DNA from: Aerophototrophica crusticola
Lineage (GTDB): Bacteria; Pseudomonadota; Alphaproteobacteria; Azospirillales; Azospirillaceae
DNA: 64,000 bases
Direction: 5' to 3'
Assembly: GCA_001939945.1 (NCBI GenBank)
Contig: MOEB01000001.1
Span: forward strand, 79,595 to 143,594
Shown: positions 53,740-63,150 of the stretch, in pieces
Layout: every line of letters starts with the position of its first letter
Position numbering within the stretch: position 1 is the first letter of the stretch
The notes under the pieces: generated by a model
The model's input: only the letters and a program-made list of their open reading frames with translations
Databases searched by the model: none
Told to the model about the DNA's origin: nothing
Program-made: the position numbers and the translations under genes

Positions 53740-55231
53740 CCCCCACCGCGGGGCCGTCCAGCAATCCCATCGCCATGTTCCGCAGCTCCCCGGCCGTGCG
53801 GCGGCCCTTCAGGGACCAGCGCTGAAGCCGGCGCTGCATGCGCGTCTCCATGGGCGGGTTCACCGGGAATTCCGCCAAGCCGCGGCCGGCCAGGGCGATG
53901 GCTTGGCGCTGCACCGTGCCCGTGCGCCGGTCCTCCAGCGGGGCGGCCAGCATCAGGTCGTGGTGGTAACCGCAATTGACCACCTGCAGGGCGCAGCCCT
54001 CCAGCATGTCCGACGACTGCTCCGCCGCCGACAGCCAGCCCGCCAGGCGCTGGTCGCGGTAGAACTGGTTGCCCAAGCCATAGGGCCGCGGCCCGTCCAC
54101 CGCCCAACGCAGCCAATCCCGCATCTGCGTCCTCAGCCAGGGGCGGCTGCCGAAATCGCCGTAAGACTCCAGCAGCCCGTCCGGGTCGGCCAGCGCCTCC
54201 TCCCAGCCCAGGCCGCGCAACCGGTCCTCCATCCGTTCCCGCCCCACCTCGAAGCCGCCGCCGCGGACCAGGGCGGTGCCGGGGCCCATCCAGTCATACA
54301 TGCCGCGGGCATAGAAGCTGCGGTCCGCGTCGCCCATGTTGCGGAACGTGTGGGCATCGAACCGGCGCTGGCGTGACAGGTTGAAGGCCCCGCGGGGCAC
54401 CGCGTCCCAGCGCAGCCCGCAATGGCGGGCGATCTCCGGCGGCAGCACCTTGTCCGCCAGGGGCATCAGGGGGAAGAGCTGGATCATGGTGTCCACCCGG
54501 ACCCCCACCTCCAGCGCCGCCGCCAGCAGGGTGCGGCTGTCCAGGCCCGCCGTCAGGGCCAGGGCCAGGCGGTCCTGCACGGACGCCGCCGACTTGAAGC
54601 ACTGGCCCAGGGAACGCAGCAGCATCTCCGCCAGCGCCCCCACCGGCTTCCCGGCGAAACGCTCCGGGTTCCAGCGGCTTACCCTGTGGACAGTGCCGTC
54701 CGACAGGCGCAGGGCCTGGTCCGGCAACAGCTTGCGCACGCCGACGATGCGGCTGTGGGGCGGCGGGAACCAGTTCATCCCATACCAGCCGATCCGCCGC
54801 TTCAGCACCGGCAACTCCGGCCGCAGCCCGTGGATCAGCGCCAGGCTGGTGGACACCAGGGTCCGACCGCCCGGGCCTGGCTGGTAGAAGATGCTCGCCA
54901 GGTTGGTGCTGTCCGCCAGCAGCCAGTCGCCGGTGACCAGCGTCCAGCGCCCCGACCAGGCATAGGCGGCGTCGGCCAGATCCTGCGCCGCGCGCGCTGG
55001 GGAAAGCTGGAAATCGTCCTGGTCCGGGTCCGCCAGAAGCGGTGTCCCCAGCAACAGGGCCGTGCCGCCCTGGCCGTCCGGCAGCCGCCGTACCCGCAGC
55101 CGCGGGCAGTGGGACAGCCATAGCCCGTTGCCCAGCCGTTCCGCCATCCACCCCTCCGCCTCACGGTGGCGATCGGTGTCGATGATGAATTGGCGCCGGT
55201 GGATGGGACCGGCGTCGGGCGGCGTCGGCAT
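53678..55231 (-). CDS. Asparagine-synthetase-like ATP-pyrophosphatase protein
   Basis: A 517-residue protein. The C-terminal half has the PPi-loop LALTAGLDSRTLLAAAL near residue 218. The N-terminal region shows the beta layers of an Ntn-type glutaminase fold (GRWTLVTGDWLLAD) but no Cys follows the initiator Met, so it cannot use glutamine as AsnB does. Such proteins in polysaccharide loci may amidate or otherwise activate a carboxylate with ATP; the substrate is unknown. The ATG at 55231 has GGGGAAG upstream. Confidence 0.78.
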   Translation of the reverse strand: MPTPPDAGPIHRRQFIIDTDRHREAEGWMAERLGNGLWLSHCPRLRVRRLPDGQGGTALLLGTPLLADPDQDDFQLSPARAAQDLADAAYAWSGRWTLVTGDWLLADSTNLASIFYQPGPGGRTLVSTSLALIHGLRPELPVLKRRIGWYGMNWFPPPHSRIVGVRKLLPDQALRLSDGTVHRVSRWNPERFAGKPVGALAEMLLRSLGQCFKSAASVQDRLALALTAGLDSRTLLAAALEVGVRVDTMIQLFPLMPLADKVLPPEIARHCGLRWDAVPRGAFNLSRQRRFDAHTFRNMGDADRSFYARGMYDWMGPGTALVRGGGFEVGRERMEDRLRGLGWEEALADPDGLLESYGDFGSRPWLRTQMRDWLRWAVDGPRPYGLGNQFYRDQRLAGWLSAAEQSSDMLEGCALQVVNCGYHHDLMLAAPLEDRRTGTVQRQAIALAGRGLAEFPVNPPMETRMQRRLQRWSLKGRRTAGELRNMAMGLLDGPAVGVTPVRTAATATSPPRAAEGR

Positions 55232-55545
55232 GGGTGTTCTTCCCCTGTTGGCTTTCTGCTTCTCCGGAAGGTGCCGCCGGCGCCCCGGCCGCAGGGGCGG
55301 GGCGGGCAGGCGCCCCCACAAACAGGCGACACCCGGTTTTGGGCAAGGGGACCGGCGTGGTAGCCCGGCCGCGCCCCGGGGCGCCCCCAAGCCCCCGCCG
55401 CTGCCCAGGCGGGCACGGCTATGATGCCGGCGCCGGATGTTTCGAATTCGACCCGAAATGCGTTCCCGGCTGTTAGGGCGGGGACGGGGTGTGCCCGTCC
55501 GGTTGGAAGGGTCCCCGATTGGACGGGGGAGGCATGGGGAACGGA

Positions 55546-56592
55546 ATGAGCAACCAGGTCGCGGCGGTCGTTGTCACCTACAACCGCAAGGCCATCCTTT
55601 GCCAATGCCTGGCCGCCATCCACGGCCAGACACGGCGGCCCGATCGCATCATCATCATGGACAACGGGTCAGCCGACGGCACTTACGAGGAGTTGGCCGC
55701 CCAGGGCCTGCTGACGGCGGACACGGTCTTCGTGCGCTTCCCCCAGAACCGGGGCCCCGCCCGGGCCTTCTGGCAGGGCATGAGCCAAGCCTATGCCGAC
55801 GGTGCGGACTGGATCTGGGTGATGGACGACGACATCATCCCCGACCCCACGGCGCTGGAGGTGCTGCTCTCCACCGCGGGCACGGAGTTCCCGGACCCCG
55901 AGAAGCTGGCCTTCCTGTCAAGCCGGGTCCGCGGACCCGAGGGGCAGCCGATGAACACGCCGGAGGTGGCCTGGCGGGCGGCCCTGCATGACGAGTACGC
56001 CACCTGGGAGGAAAAGCTGGACTTGGGCCTCGTCCAGATCCGCCGCGCCTCCCTGACCTCCACCCTGTTCCCCCGGTCGACGCTGCGGGACGTGCCGCCC
56101 TCCGCGCCGGATTTCTGGATGTGGGGCGAAGACTCCGACTTCACCATGCGGGCGACGAAGAACCGGCGGGCCTATCTGGTATCGGGCAGCAAGGTGGTCC
56201 ACCTGCGGGCCATCTCCCGTCCGCTGCACCCGCTGACGGAGACGGACCCATCGCGGCTGCGGCGCATGTTCTTCATGTACCGCAACCTGGTCTACCTGCG
56301 CCGCCACCATTACCCGCCGGCGGAGGTGCTGATGAGCCTGATCGACGGGGTGCGGCTGACCGTGAAGGCGGTGTTGTCCGGCAAGTTCGCCGCCGCCCGG
56401 GTGGTCTTCACCGGGACATTGGCCGGCTTCTGGTTCCGCCCGTCCATCCCCGCCACCGCCGAACCGTCCCTGATGCGGGAGGCTGAGGTGCTGCATGCGG
56501 AGGGACAGGGGCTTTACCGCCCGCAGGAGGTGGGGGAAACGGGGGCCGCGCCCCCGGCCTTCACAAGGGCGGCCGGCGCCTACGCGCGCTGA
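55546..56592 (+). CDS. Family 2 glycosyltransferase
   Basis: A 348-residue GT-A enzyme. It has AAVVVTYNRKAILCQCLAAI, MDNGSADGT, FVRFPQNRGPARAFW, and the metal-binding WVMDDDIIPDP, then DFWMWGEDSDFTMRA. It resembles galactofuranosyl- or rhamnosyltransferase-type GT2 proteins. The ATG at 55546 has GGGGAACGGA upstream; an ATG at 55534 is too close to its GGAGG. It transfers a sugar to the growing polysaccharide at the cytoplasmic face. Divergent from the asparagine-synthetase-like gene; the 314-nt gap between them has no gene. Confidence 0.9.
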   Translation: MSNQVAAVVVTYNRKAILCQCLAAIHGQTRRPDRIIIMDNGSADGTYEELAAQGLLTADTVFVRFPQNRGPARAFWQGMSQAYADGADWIWVMDDDIIPDPTALEVLLSTAGTEFPDPEKLAFLSSRVRGPEGQPMNTPEVAWRAALHDEYATWEEKLDLGLVQIRRASLTSTLFPRSTLRDVPPSAPDFWMWGEDSDFTMRATKNRRAYLVSGSKVVHLRAISRPLHPLTETDPSRLRRMFFMYRNLVYLRRHHYPPAEVLMSLIDGVRLTVKAVLSGKFAAARVVFTGTLAGFWFRPSIPATAEPSLMREAEVLHAEGQGLYRPQEVGETGAAPPAFTRAAGAYAR

Positions 56593-56617
56593 CACCCATC
56601 CAGAGTACTGCGGCCTG

Positions 56618-56649
56618 AACGGCCCGGCGCCTCCGCGCCGGGCCGTTTT
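56618..56649 (+). terminator. Rho-independent terminator of the GT2 gene
   Basis: Perfect 13-bp stem AACGGCCCGGCGC/GCGCCGGGCCGTT (56618-56630 with 56635-56647) with a CTCC loop, followed by TT and C. It begins 25 nt after the stop. Confidence 0.88.
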
Positions 56650-57006
56650 CGCATCTGGGTACCCCTGTTCGCGCGGAGGACCCCGTAACCCCGGTGCAGG
56701 GGGCCCGTGCCCCATTTCTGTCCCCACCTATTCCGAACGTAAGGGATGCTACCCCCCTTGCGCGACTGGCCTAGCTGCCTGCGCCCCTGCCCGAGAGGCC
56801 CGTCCAGGCCGTTAATGGGGGCATCGGATCCCGTGATCCCGAACCATCGAACGGGCAGATCGCCATGCAGGGACAGACCGCCAGCCGAGTGACGCCGCCC
56901 TGAAGGGCCGCTGACCGCTGACCGTCCCGGTGCCGCCAGCCAAGGGCGCGGTGCCGCCGTCCCTCCCTGCCCGCACGGCAACCCGTCACCACGGCGACCC
57001 CTTGCC
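56650..57006. other. Intergenic region upstream of the FkbH-like gene
   Basis: About 360 nt without a supported gene. It should hold the promoter of the acylation operon; no clear motif or repeat was recognised. Confidence 0.4.
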
Positions 57007-58941
57007 ATGATCCTCCCGGCCCATGCCCTGCATTGGCTCCCCCCGTGTCCGGACCTCGACCGCCGCCTCGCCGCCTTGAAAGCCGACCATGGTCGGGCGG
57101 ACGGGCTGGCGGAGGCGATGGCCCTGGCCAACACGCGGCTGGACTTCCTGCAGACCCGCCGCCTGGACGGCATTGTCCAGAAGCTGCCGGAAGAGGTTTG
57201 GAGCGGCCGGCCGCGGCTGCGCGTGACGCTGCTGGGCACCGGCACCATGGAGCACTTGCCGCCCGGCATCCGGGTCGCCGCCCTGCGCCGCGGCCTGCGG
57301 GTGGACTGCGCGGTATCCGGCTATGGCCAGTGGCGGCAGGACATCCTGGACCCCGGCTCCCCCTTGGCCGCTGCCAAGCCGGACGTCCTGCTCCTCGCCG
57401 TCGATCCCGCCGAGTTGCTGCCGGAGCTTCCCCTCTCGGCGAGCGCGGAGGATGCCGCCCAGGCCGTGGAGGCGGTGGCGGAGGAGGTGGTGGGCCTGTG
57501 GCGCCGCGCGCGGGAGCGCACCGGTGCCGCCATCATCCACCAGGCCATGCCCCTGAACGAGCCTGCCACCTTCGGCCACCTGGAGCGGCTGGTGCCGGCC
57601 TCCCGCGGGGCCCTGGCCGCCGCCCTGGATGCCAAGCTGGTGGAGGCGGCGGCGCGGGAGCGGGTGCTGCTATTGGACCTGCGGACGGCTCTGGCGGAGA
57701 TCGGTGCGCGGGAGGTGGGGGACCTCCGCCTCTGGCACCATGCCAAGCAGGCCATCTCCCCCGCCGCCACGCCCTGGTACGGGGAGCAGGTGGGGCGCAT
57801 CCTGGCGGCCCTGCGCGGCCTGTCCAAGAAGGTGCTGGTCCTCGACCTGGACAACACCCTTTGGGGCGGGGTCATCGGCGATGACGGGCTGGCCGGCATC
57901 GTGCTGGGGCAGGGGAGTGCGACGGGGGAGGCCTTCGTCGCCTTCCAGCGCCATGTCCACCGGCTGTCGCGGCGGGGCGTGGTCCTGGCCGTCAGCTCCA
58001 AGAACAACCTGGACACCGCGGAGGCCGTGTTCCGCGACCACCCGGAGATGGTGCTGAGGCGGGAGGACATCGCGGCCTTCGAGGCCAACTGGGAGGACAA
58101 GCCCAGCGCCCTGCGCCGCATCGCCCGCGACCTGGAACTGGGCATCGACAGCCTGGTCTTCTTCGACGACAACCCGGCGGAGCGGGAGCTGGTCCGCCGC
58201 ACCCTGCCCGAGGTGGCGGTGCCGGAGGTGCCGGACGCGCCGGAGCTGTATGTCCAGACCCTGGCCGACGCCGGCTATTTCGAGGCCGTGGCCTTCACCG
58301 TCGACGACGCCAAGCGCACCGACCAGTACCGCGCCAACGCCGAGCGCAAGCAGATGGCGGCCGGGTCCACGGACATGGACGGGTTCCTGCGCGACCTGGG
58401 CATGGTGCTGGAGGTGCGGCGCTTCACGCCCGTTGACCTCCCCCGCATCACCCAGCTGATCAACAAGACCAACCAGTTCAACCTGACCACCCGCCGCTAT
58501 ACCGAGCCGGAGGTGCAGGAACTGGCAGCCGACGCGCAAGTGCTGGCCTATGCGGCGCGGCTGCGGGACCGGTTCGGCGACAACGGCATCATCGCCATCA
58601 TCATCGGCCGCCGGATAGACGCCGGGGGACGGCCCGCCCTGGACCTGGACACCTGGCTGATGAGCTGCCGCGTCCTGGGCCGGACGGTGGAGCAGGCTAT
58701 GCTCCGCGTGGTGGCGGAAGACGCCCGCGTCCACGGCATCGGCCTGCTGCTTGGCACCTACCTGCCGAGTCCCAAGAACGGGATGGTGCGGGAGCACTAC
58801 CCCAGGCTGGGTTTCGCCCCCGACGGCGACGAGGGGGAGGCGACCCGCTGGCGCCTGGACCTGGAGGCCGCCGACCTGCCGACCGCGCCCCACGTGGCGC
58901 TGGACCTGCACCTGACCCCGCAACAACGACCGGAGGCATGA
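57007..58941 (+). CDS. FkbH-like HAD-IIIC protein
   Basis: A 644-residue protein. Residues 70-250 form an SGNH-like N-terminal domain (LLGTGTMEHL). The HAD domain starts near 277 with VLDLDNTLWGGVIGDDG, then AVSSKNN and FFDDNPAERELVR. The C-terminal part is an acetyltransferase-like domain (YAARLRDRFGDNGIIAI). FkbH proteins take the phosphate from 1,3-bisphosphoglycerate and load glyceryl onto an acyl carrier protein; an ACP gene overlaps its stop, which fits exactly. Probable first step of the acylation module. Confidence 0.88.
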   Translation: MILPAHALHWLPPCPDLDRRLAALKADHGRADGLAEAMALANTRLDFLQTRRLDGIVQKLPEEVWSGRPRLRVTLLGTGTMEHLPPGIRVAALRRGLRVDCAVSGYGQWRQDILDPGSPLAAAKPDVLLLAVDPAELLPELPLSASAEDAAQAVEAVAEEVVGLWRRARERTGAAIIHQAMPLNEPATFGHLERLVPASRGALAAALDAKLVEAAARERVLLLDLRTALAEIGAREVGDLRLWHHAKQAISPAATPWYGEQVGRILAALRGLSKKVLVLDLDNTLWGGVIGDDGLAGIVLGQGSATGEAFVAFQRHVHRLSRRGVVLAVSSKNNLDTAEAVFRDHPEMVLRREDIAAFEANWEDKPSALRRIARDLELGIDSLVFFDDNPAERELVRRTLPEVAVPEVPDAPELYVQTLADAGYFEAVAFTVDDAKRTDQYRANAERKQMAAGSTDMDGFLRDLGMVLEVRRFTPVDLPRITQLINKTNQFNLTTRRYTEPEVQELAADAQVLAYAARLRDRFGDNGIIAIIIGRRIDAGGRPALDLDTWLMSCRVLGRTVEQAMLRVVAEDARVHGIGLLLGTYLPSPKNGMVREHYPRLGFAPDGDEGEATRWRLDLEAADLPTAPHVALDLHLTPQQRPEA

Positions 58942-59186
58942 TGACCGACCAGGGGATCTATGACGGCCTGACGGAGATTTTCCGTGACGTCTTCGGCGAC
59001 GACGACATCGTCGCCACGCCCGAGCTGACCGCCAAGGACGTACCCGGCTGGGACAGCTTCAACCACATCAACATCATCGTCGCCGCCGAGGTGCGCTTCG
59101 GCGTCAAGTTCCGGGCAGCGGAGATCGAGTCCCTGCGCAATGTCGGCGACTTCGCGCGGCTGATCGCCGAGCGCAAGGCCGCGTAA
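58941..59186 (+). CDS. Acyl carrier protein
   Basis: An 81-residue four-helix carrier with the phosphopantetheine serine in PGWDSFNHINIIVAAE near residue 37. GGAGG lies 4 nt before the ATG at 58941; an ATG at 58938 overlaps it. The start overlaps the FkbH-like stop. It is the expected partner of that protein and the probable donor for the MBOAT downstream. Confidence 0.92.
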   Translation: MTDQGIYDGLTEIFRDVFGDDDIVATPELTAKDVPGWDSFNHINIIVAAEVRFGVKFRAAEIESLRNVGDFARLIAERKAA

Positions 59187-59204
59187 CCGGGGGAGGCCGC
59201 GGCC

Positions 59205-60770
59205 ATGTTGTTCAACGCGCCGGAATTCATCCTGGCCTTCCTGCCCGTCACCCTGGCCGTGTTCTTCCTGTTGGGGCGGCTGGGGCTGACGCGGCTGTGC
59301 GTGGTCTGGCTGGTCCTGGCGTCGGTGTTCTTCTATGGCTGGTGGAACCCGCCCTTCGCCGGCCTGCTGCTTGGGTCGCTGGCTTTCAATTTCTGGGCGG
59401 GCCGGCGGCTGCTGCGGGCGCCCACCAAGGGCATGCTGGTCTTTGCCATCGGGGCGAACCTGGCGGCGTTGGGCTGGTTCAAATATGCGGGCTTCCTGGC
59501 CCTGACCATCGACCAGCTCACCGGCCTGGGGCTGCCGATCCCCGAGGTGATCCTGCCGCTGGGCATCAGCTTCTATACCTTCCAGCAGGTGGGCTACCTG
59601 GTGGACGCCCATGACGGGTTGGCCGAGGAGGCGGGGTTCTGGGACTATGCCCTGTTCATCAGCTTCTTCCCGCAACTCGTGGCCGGGCCCATCGTCCACC
59701 ACAGGGAAGTGCTGACCCAGTTCCGGAAAGAGGAAACCTTCCGGCCGAACTTGGAGCTGATCGCCGTCGGCCTGACCGTCTTCGTCATCGGCCTGGCCAA
59801 GAAGGTGCTGCTGGCCGACAATCTGTCGCCCATCGTCGCCGGTGTGTTCGGCCCGGCGCAGGACGGGGTGGCGCCGGACATGGTGGATGCCTGGGTGGCG
59901 TCGCTGGCCTATGCGCTGCAGCTGTACTTCGACTTCTCCGGCTATTCCGACATGGCCATCGGGCTGGGGTTGATGTTCGGCATCCGGCTGCCGATCAACT
60001 TCTTCAGCCCCTTCAAGGCCGCCAGCATCATCGAGTTCTGGTCCCGCTGGCACATCACCCTGACCAGGTTCATCACCGCCTATATCTACAACCCCCTGAC
60101 CCTGCGCGCGACCAAGGCGCGGATGTTGGCGGGCAAGCCGCCCCTGCGGAAGAACGCGCCGAAGGCCGGGCCCTTCCTGGCGCTGCTGGCCTGGCCCACC
60201 ATGGCCACCATGACCATCGCCGGCATCTGGCACGGGGCGGGGTGGCAGTTCCTCATCTTCGGCCTGCTCCACGGTGCCTACATCACCATCAACCATGCCT
60301 GGCGGGCGGTGCGGCAGGTGCGGAAGATCGGGCCGGAGCAGGGGCGGCGCTTCCGGGCGCTGGGGGTGGGGCTGACCTTCCTCTGCGTGCTGGTCAGCTT
60401 CGTCTTCTTCCGGTCGGCCAGCGTGGAGCACGCGCTGACCATCCTGGGCGCCATGGCGGGGCTGGGTCCGCACGGCTTCATGACGCCGGCCAACATCGCC
60501 CACGTGCCGAAGCTGGAGGCGGTCCAAATCCTCACCGCCTTCGCCATCGTCTGGGGCCTGCCCAACACGGTGCAGTGGCTGGGCCTGTCCCGCTGGGGGA
60601 TCGAGGATCCAAGCGGGGCGCCGCCGGCCGCGGCCCGCCGCCGGTACCTGCCGACGCCACGCTGGCGGCCGACCCTGGCCTATGGGGCGGCGCTGGGGGT
60701 GGTGCTGTGCCTGACGCTGGTCCGCGCCTTCTCGGTCACGCCGACCGAGTTCCTGTACTTCACCTTCTAA
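59205..60770 (+). CDS. MBOAT-family O-acyltransferase
   Basis: A 521-residue polytopic membrane protein of the AlgI/DltB type. It has GWFKYAGFL, PLGISFYTFQQVGYLVD, SFFPQLVAGPIVHH, FDFSGYSDMAIGLGLMFG and FWSRWHITLTRF. The catalytic His is near residue 341 in IWHGAGWQFLIFGLLHG. It moves an acyl group from the cytoplasm to an extracytoplasmic sugar. The ACP gene ends 18 nt upstream. Confidence 0.94.
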   Translation: MLFNAPEFILAFLPVTLAVFFLLGRLGLTRLCVVWLVLASVFFYGWWNPPFAGLLLGSLAFNFWAGRRLLRAPTKGMLVFAIGANLAALGWFKYAGFLALTIDQLTGLGLPIPEVILPLGISFYTFQQVGYLVDAHDGLAEEAGFWDYALFISFFPQLVAGPIVHHREVLTQFRKEETFRPNLELIAVGLTVFVIGLAKKVLLADNLSPIVAGVFGPAQDGVAPDMVDAWVASLAYALQLYFDFSGYSDMAIGLGLMFGIRLPINFFSPFKAASIIEFWSRWHITLTRFITAYIYNPLTLRATKARMLAGKPPLRKNAPKAGPFLALLAWPTMATMTIAGIWHGAGWQFLIFGLLHGAYITINHAWRAVRQVRKIGPEQGRRFRALGVGLTFLCVLVSFVFFRSASVEHALTILGAMAGLGPHGFMTPANIAHVPKLEAVQILTAFAIVWGLPNTVQWLGLSRWGIEDPSGAPPAAARRRYLPTPRWRPTLAYGAALGVVLCLTLVRAFSVTPTEFLYFTF

Positions 60771-60785
60771 GGGGGGAGGGAGAAG

Positions 60786-61802
60786 ATGCGGCGATACCTG
60801 TACGGGCTGGCGGCGGGGGTGGTGGGGACGCTGCTCCTGCTGGTCGGCGGCATCCAGGCCCTCAGCCTCGTCGCACCCCAGCACATGCCGGCCCCGGCCA
60901 TCAGCCGGCTGGACCACCTGGACGAGAAGCTGCAGTTCCTGCGCCAGCACCCCGGGCTGGACCCGCGGGTGCTGGCGGTCGGGTCCTCCATCACCTGGCG
61001 GCAGTTCGACGGGGCGGCCTTCGCCCATCTGGCCGGTGGCGGCAGCCATGTGCTGAACGGCGGCACCGCCTTCCTGAAGACCCACCAGACCCAGTTCGTG
61101 ACCGACTTCTACCTCAAGCAATTCCGCAACGTGCACACCCTGGTCCAGGTCACCAACGTGCCGGACTTCCGCCGCTGCAACTCCGAGCCGGCGGAGATGT
61201 TCGACCCCACGGACGCCGCGGCCTATGCCTTCAAGGGTGAGCCGGCGCTGCTGTTCTACCTGCGCTACTTCGCGCCCGTGCGGTACCTGCGCACCCTGAA
61301 GGATTTGCCGGAGCAGCGGCGGCTCGGCTCCGGGGAGCTGGCCCTGGACGATTACGGCGCCGGCCCCATCGGCGGGACCCCAGGGACCACCCAGAAGGCA
61401 AGGGGCCTGTTCTATGGCCGGATCGCCGTGGAGCGGGACTGCCTGGAGCCGTTGGTGGCCCTTGCGCGCCAGGCGGCGGGCCGCGGCATCCGCTACGTGG
61501 TGGTCTTCGCCCCGGTCCATCCCGGCTATTTCCAGCGGTACCCCGACATGCGGGAGGAGACCGTGGCCCTGGCCGGCGCCCTGCGGCAGCGGCTGGCCCC
61601 CCTGGGCGGGCTGGTGCTGGAGATGCAGGAGGCGCCGGGTTACGCGTCGGCGGACTTCTACGACGCCTTCCACCTGCATTGGCCGGCGGTGCGCCGGTTC
61701 TCGGCGGAGGTGGCGGACAGGCTGGGGCACACCCTCTCCGTCGGCCTTCCCCCGGTCGTGCCCCCCCAAGAGGCTGAGTTGGCCGCCCATCGGGGCCGCT
61801 GA
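60786..61802 (+). CDS. SGNH-like membrane-anchored protein
   Basis: A 338-residue protein with one N-terminal membrane anchor (about 7-30). The SGNH block I is LAVGSSITWRQFDG near residue 66 (Ser in GSS), and the C-terminal block is DFYDAFHLHW (Asp and His). It resembles the AlgJ/AlgX-type or DltD-type partners of MBOAT proteins that complete acyl transfer in the periplasm. It starts 15 nt after the MBOAT stop. Confidence 0.8.
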   Translation: MRRYLYGLAAGVVGTLLLLVGGIQALSLVAPQHMPAPAISRLDHLDEKLQFLRQHPGLDPRVLAVGSSITWRQFDGAAFAHLAGGGSHVLNGGTAFLKTHQTQFVTDFYLKQFRNVHTLVQVTNVPDFRRCNSEPAEMFDPTDAAAYAFKGEPALLFYLRYFAPVRYLRTLKDLPEQRRLGSGELALDDYGAGPIGGTPGTTQKARGLFYGRIAVERDCLEPLVALARQAAGRGIRYVVVFAPVHPGYFQRYPDMREETVALAGALRQRLAPLGGLVLEMQEAPGYASADFYDAFHLHWPAVRRFSAEVADRLGHTLSVGLPPVVPPQEAELAAHRGR

Positions 61803-61899
61803 CGGGGGCGGGCCCCGAAGGTACCGTCACGGCCGCGATAACCTGCCCCGCCCCCGCCGCCATGCGCGGGGGGAGCGGGAACCATGCCGGGAGTGGGAC

Positions 61900-62823
61900 G
61901 TGCACGCCGACAGGATCGACTACCAGGACCTCCGCGGCCGGCGGGTGATGGTCATCGGGGCCAGCGGCTTCCTGGGCGCCCATGTGGCCCGGCGGCTGGA
62001 CGCGCTGGGCGCCCAGGTATTCGCCCTGTCCCGCAGCGTCCCCGACCTGGGCGGCGGCATCACGAACCACCGCTGCGATGCCAGCGACGAAGGGCAGGTC
62101 CGCGCCGCCTTCGCGGACATCCGGCCGGACGTGGTCTACCACCTGACCAGCGACAGCCGCGGCGGGCGGGAGGTGGAGCTGATCCCCGACAGCCTGCGCA
62201 ACGACGTGGCCGCAACCCTGAACGTGCTGCTGGAGGCCCACCGTCAGAAGACGCCCCGCATCGTCCTGACCGCGTCCATGGAGGAGCCCATGGGCGACGC
62301 GGGCACGGCGGTGCCGTCCTCCCCCTATGCCGCGGCCAAGTGGGTGACCGCCGGCTATGCCCGCATGCTGGCCGCCCTGCACGGGCTGCCCGTGGTGGTG
62401 CTGCGGCTGATGATGACCTATGGCCCGGGCCAGAAGGACTACAAGGTCATCCCCGCCACCATCCGCGCCCTGCTGAAGGGCGAGGCGGCGACCCTGAGCA
62501 GCGGCGTCCGCCCGGTGGACTGGGTCTATGTGGACGAGGTGACCGATGCCTTCGTCCGCGCCGCCCTGGTGCAGGGGGTGGGGGCGGAGAGCATCGACGT
62601 GGGCACCGGGCGGCTGGCCACCGTGCGCGACGTGGCGAGCCTGATCGGGGAGATCACCGGCCGCCAGGACCTGCTGCGCTTCGGCGCCCTGGGCGACCGG
62701 CCGATGGAGATGGTCCGCGCCGCCCAGACCGAACCGGCGGAGCGCCTGCTGGGCTGGAAGGCCAACACCGACCTGCGGGCGGGGCTGGAGAAGACGGTGG
62801 CCTGGTACCGCGACCGGCTGTGA
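61900..62823 (+). CDS. NAD(P)-dependent sugar dehydratase/reductase (SDR)
   Basis: A 307-residue extended SDR starting with GTG at 61900, which has GGGAG 6-7 nt upstream; no closer ATG suits. VMVIGASGFLGAHVARR is the cofactor motif and SPYAAAK the YxxxK. It carries VRPVDWVYVDEVTDAF like CDP-abequose- or RmlD-type reductases. It may complete a deoxysugar made from the rfbF branch. Last gene of the plus-strand operon. Confidence 0.85.
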   Translation: MHADRIDYQDLRGRRVMVIGASGFLGAHVARRLDALGAQVFALSRSVPDLGGGITNHRCDASDEGQVRAAFADIRPDVVYHLTSDSRGGREVELIPDSLRNDVAATLNVLLEAHRQKTPRIVLTASMEEPMGDAGTAVPSSPYAAAKWVTAGYARMLAALHGLPVVVLRLMMTYGPGQKDYKVIPATIRALLKGEAATLSSGVRPVDWVYVDEVTDAFVRAALVQGVGAESIDVGTGRLATVRDVASLIGEITGRQDLLRFGALGDRPMEMVRAAQTEPAERLLGWKANTDLRAGLEKTVAWYRDRL

Positions 62824-62832
62824 GGCACCGCA

Positions 62833-62973
62833 GGGTGACCAAAGGAGACCTTAAGGTGACCAAAGGTGACGCTTAAGGTGACACATGTCACATCACAACC
62901 CATTGAGAAAACAGGGTGTTTTTGCTTAAGGAGACAAAGGTGACGTGATTCGCGTGGCGGTCTCCTTTGTCTC
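62833..62973. repeat. Hairpin-palindrome-phased-repeat element, copy B
   Basis: Inverted orientation relative to copy A. Phased GGTGACC/GGAGACC words at a 10-11 bp period come first (62833-62877), then the perfect palindrome GTGACACATGTCAC (62878-62891), a 32-nt spacer, and the inverted repeat of GCTTAAGGAGACAAAGGTGAC with GTCTCCTTTGTCTC (62924-62973). It lies between convergent genes, as copy A does. Confidence 0.85.
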
Positions 62974-63150
62974 ATTGCCAGGGCGCGATCCCCGGCCCGC
63001 CACGACCTGCCTTCACAATGTCAAAGACCTCGGCGCCGCTTCGGACACCTGGTCCAGGATGCTACGGCATAGGAAAAAAGTCCAGAACCGGTCATGACCG
63101 GGGGCTGGGTTCTGTCGGGGTTCCCCTTGGTCACCCCGACACTGCCCCAT
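62974..63150. other. Convergent intergenic tail
   Basis: No gene. GTCGGGG/CCCCGAC (63114-63140) and ACCGGTCATGACCGG near 63088 could act as terminator stems for the sugar transferase gene. Confidence 0.4.

Noticed and set aside
58797-61790. A 997-codon open frame on the minus strand across the acylation operon
   Set aside because: Antisense shadow of four well-supported genes; Gln/Pro/Gly/His-rich translation without domains.
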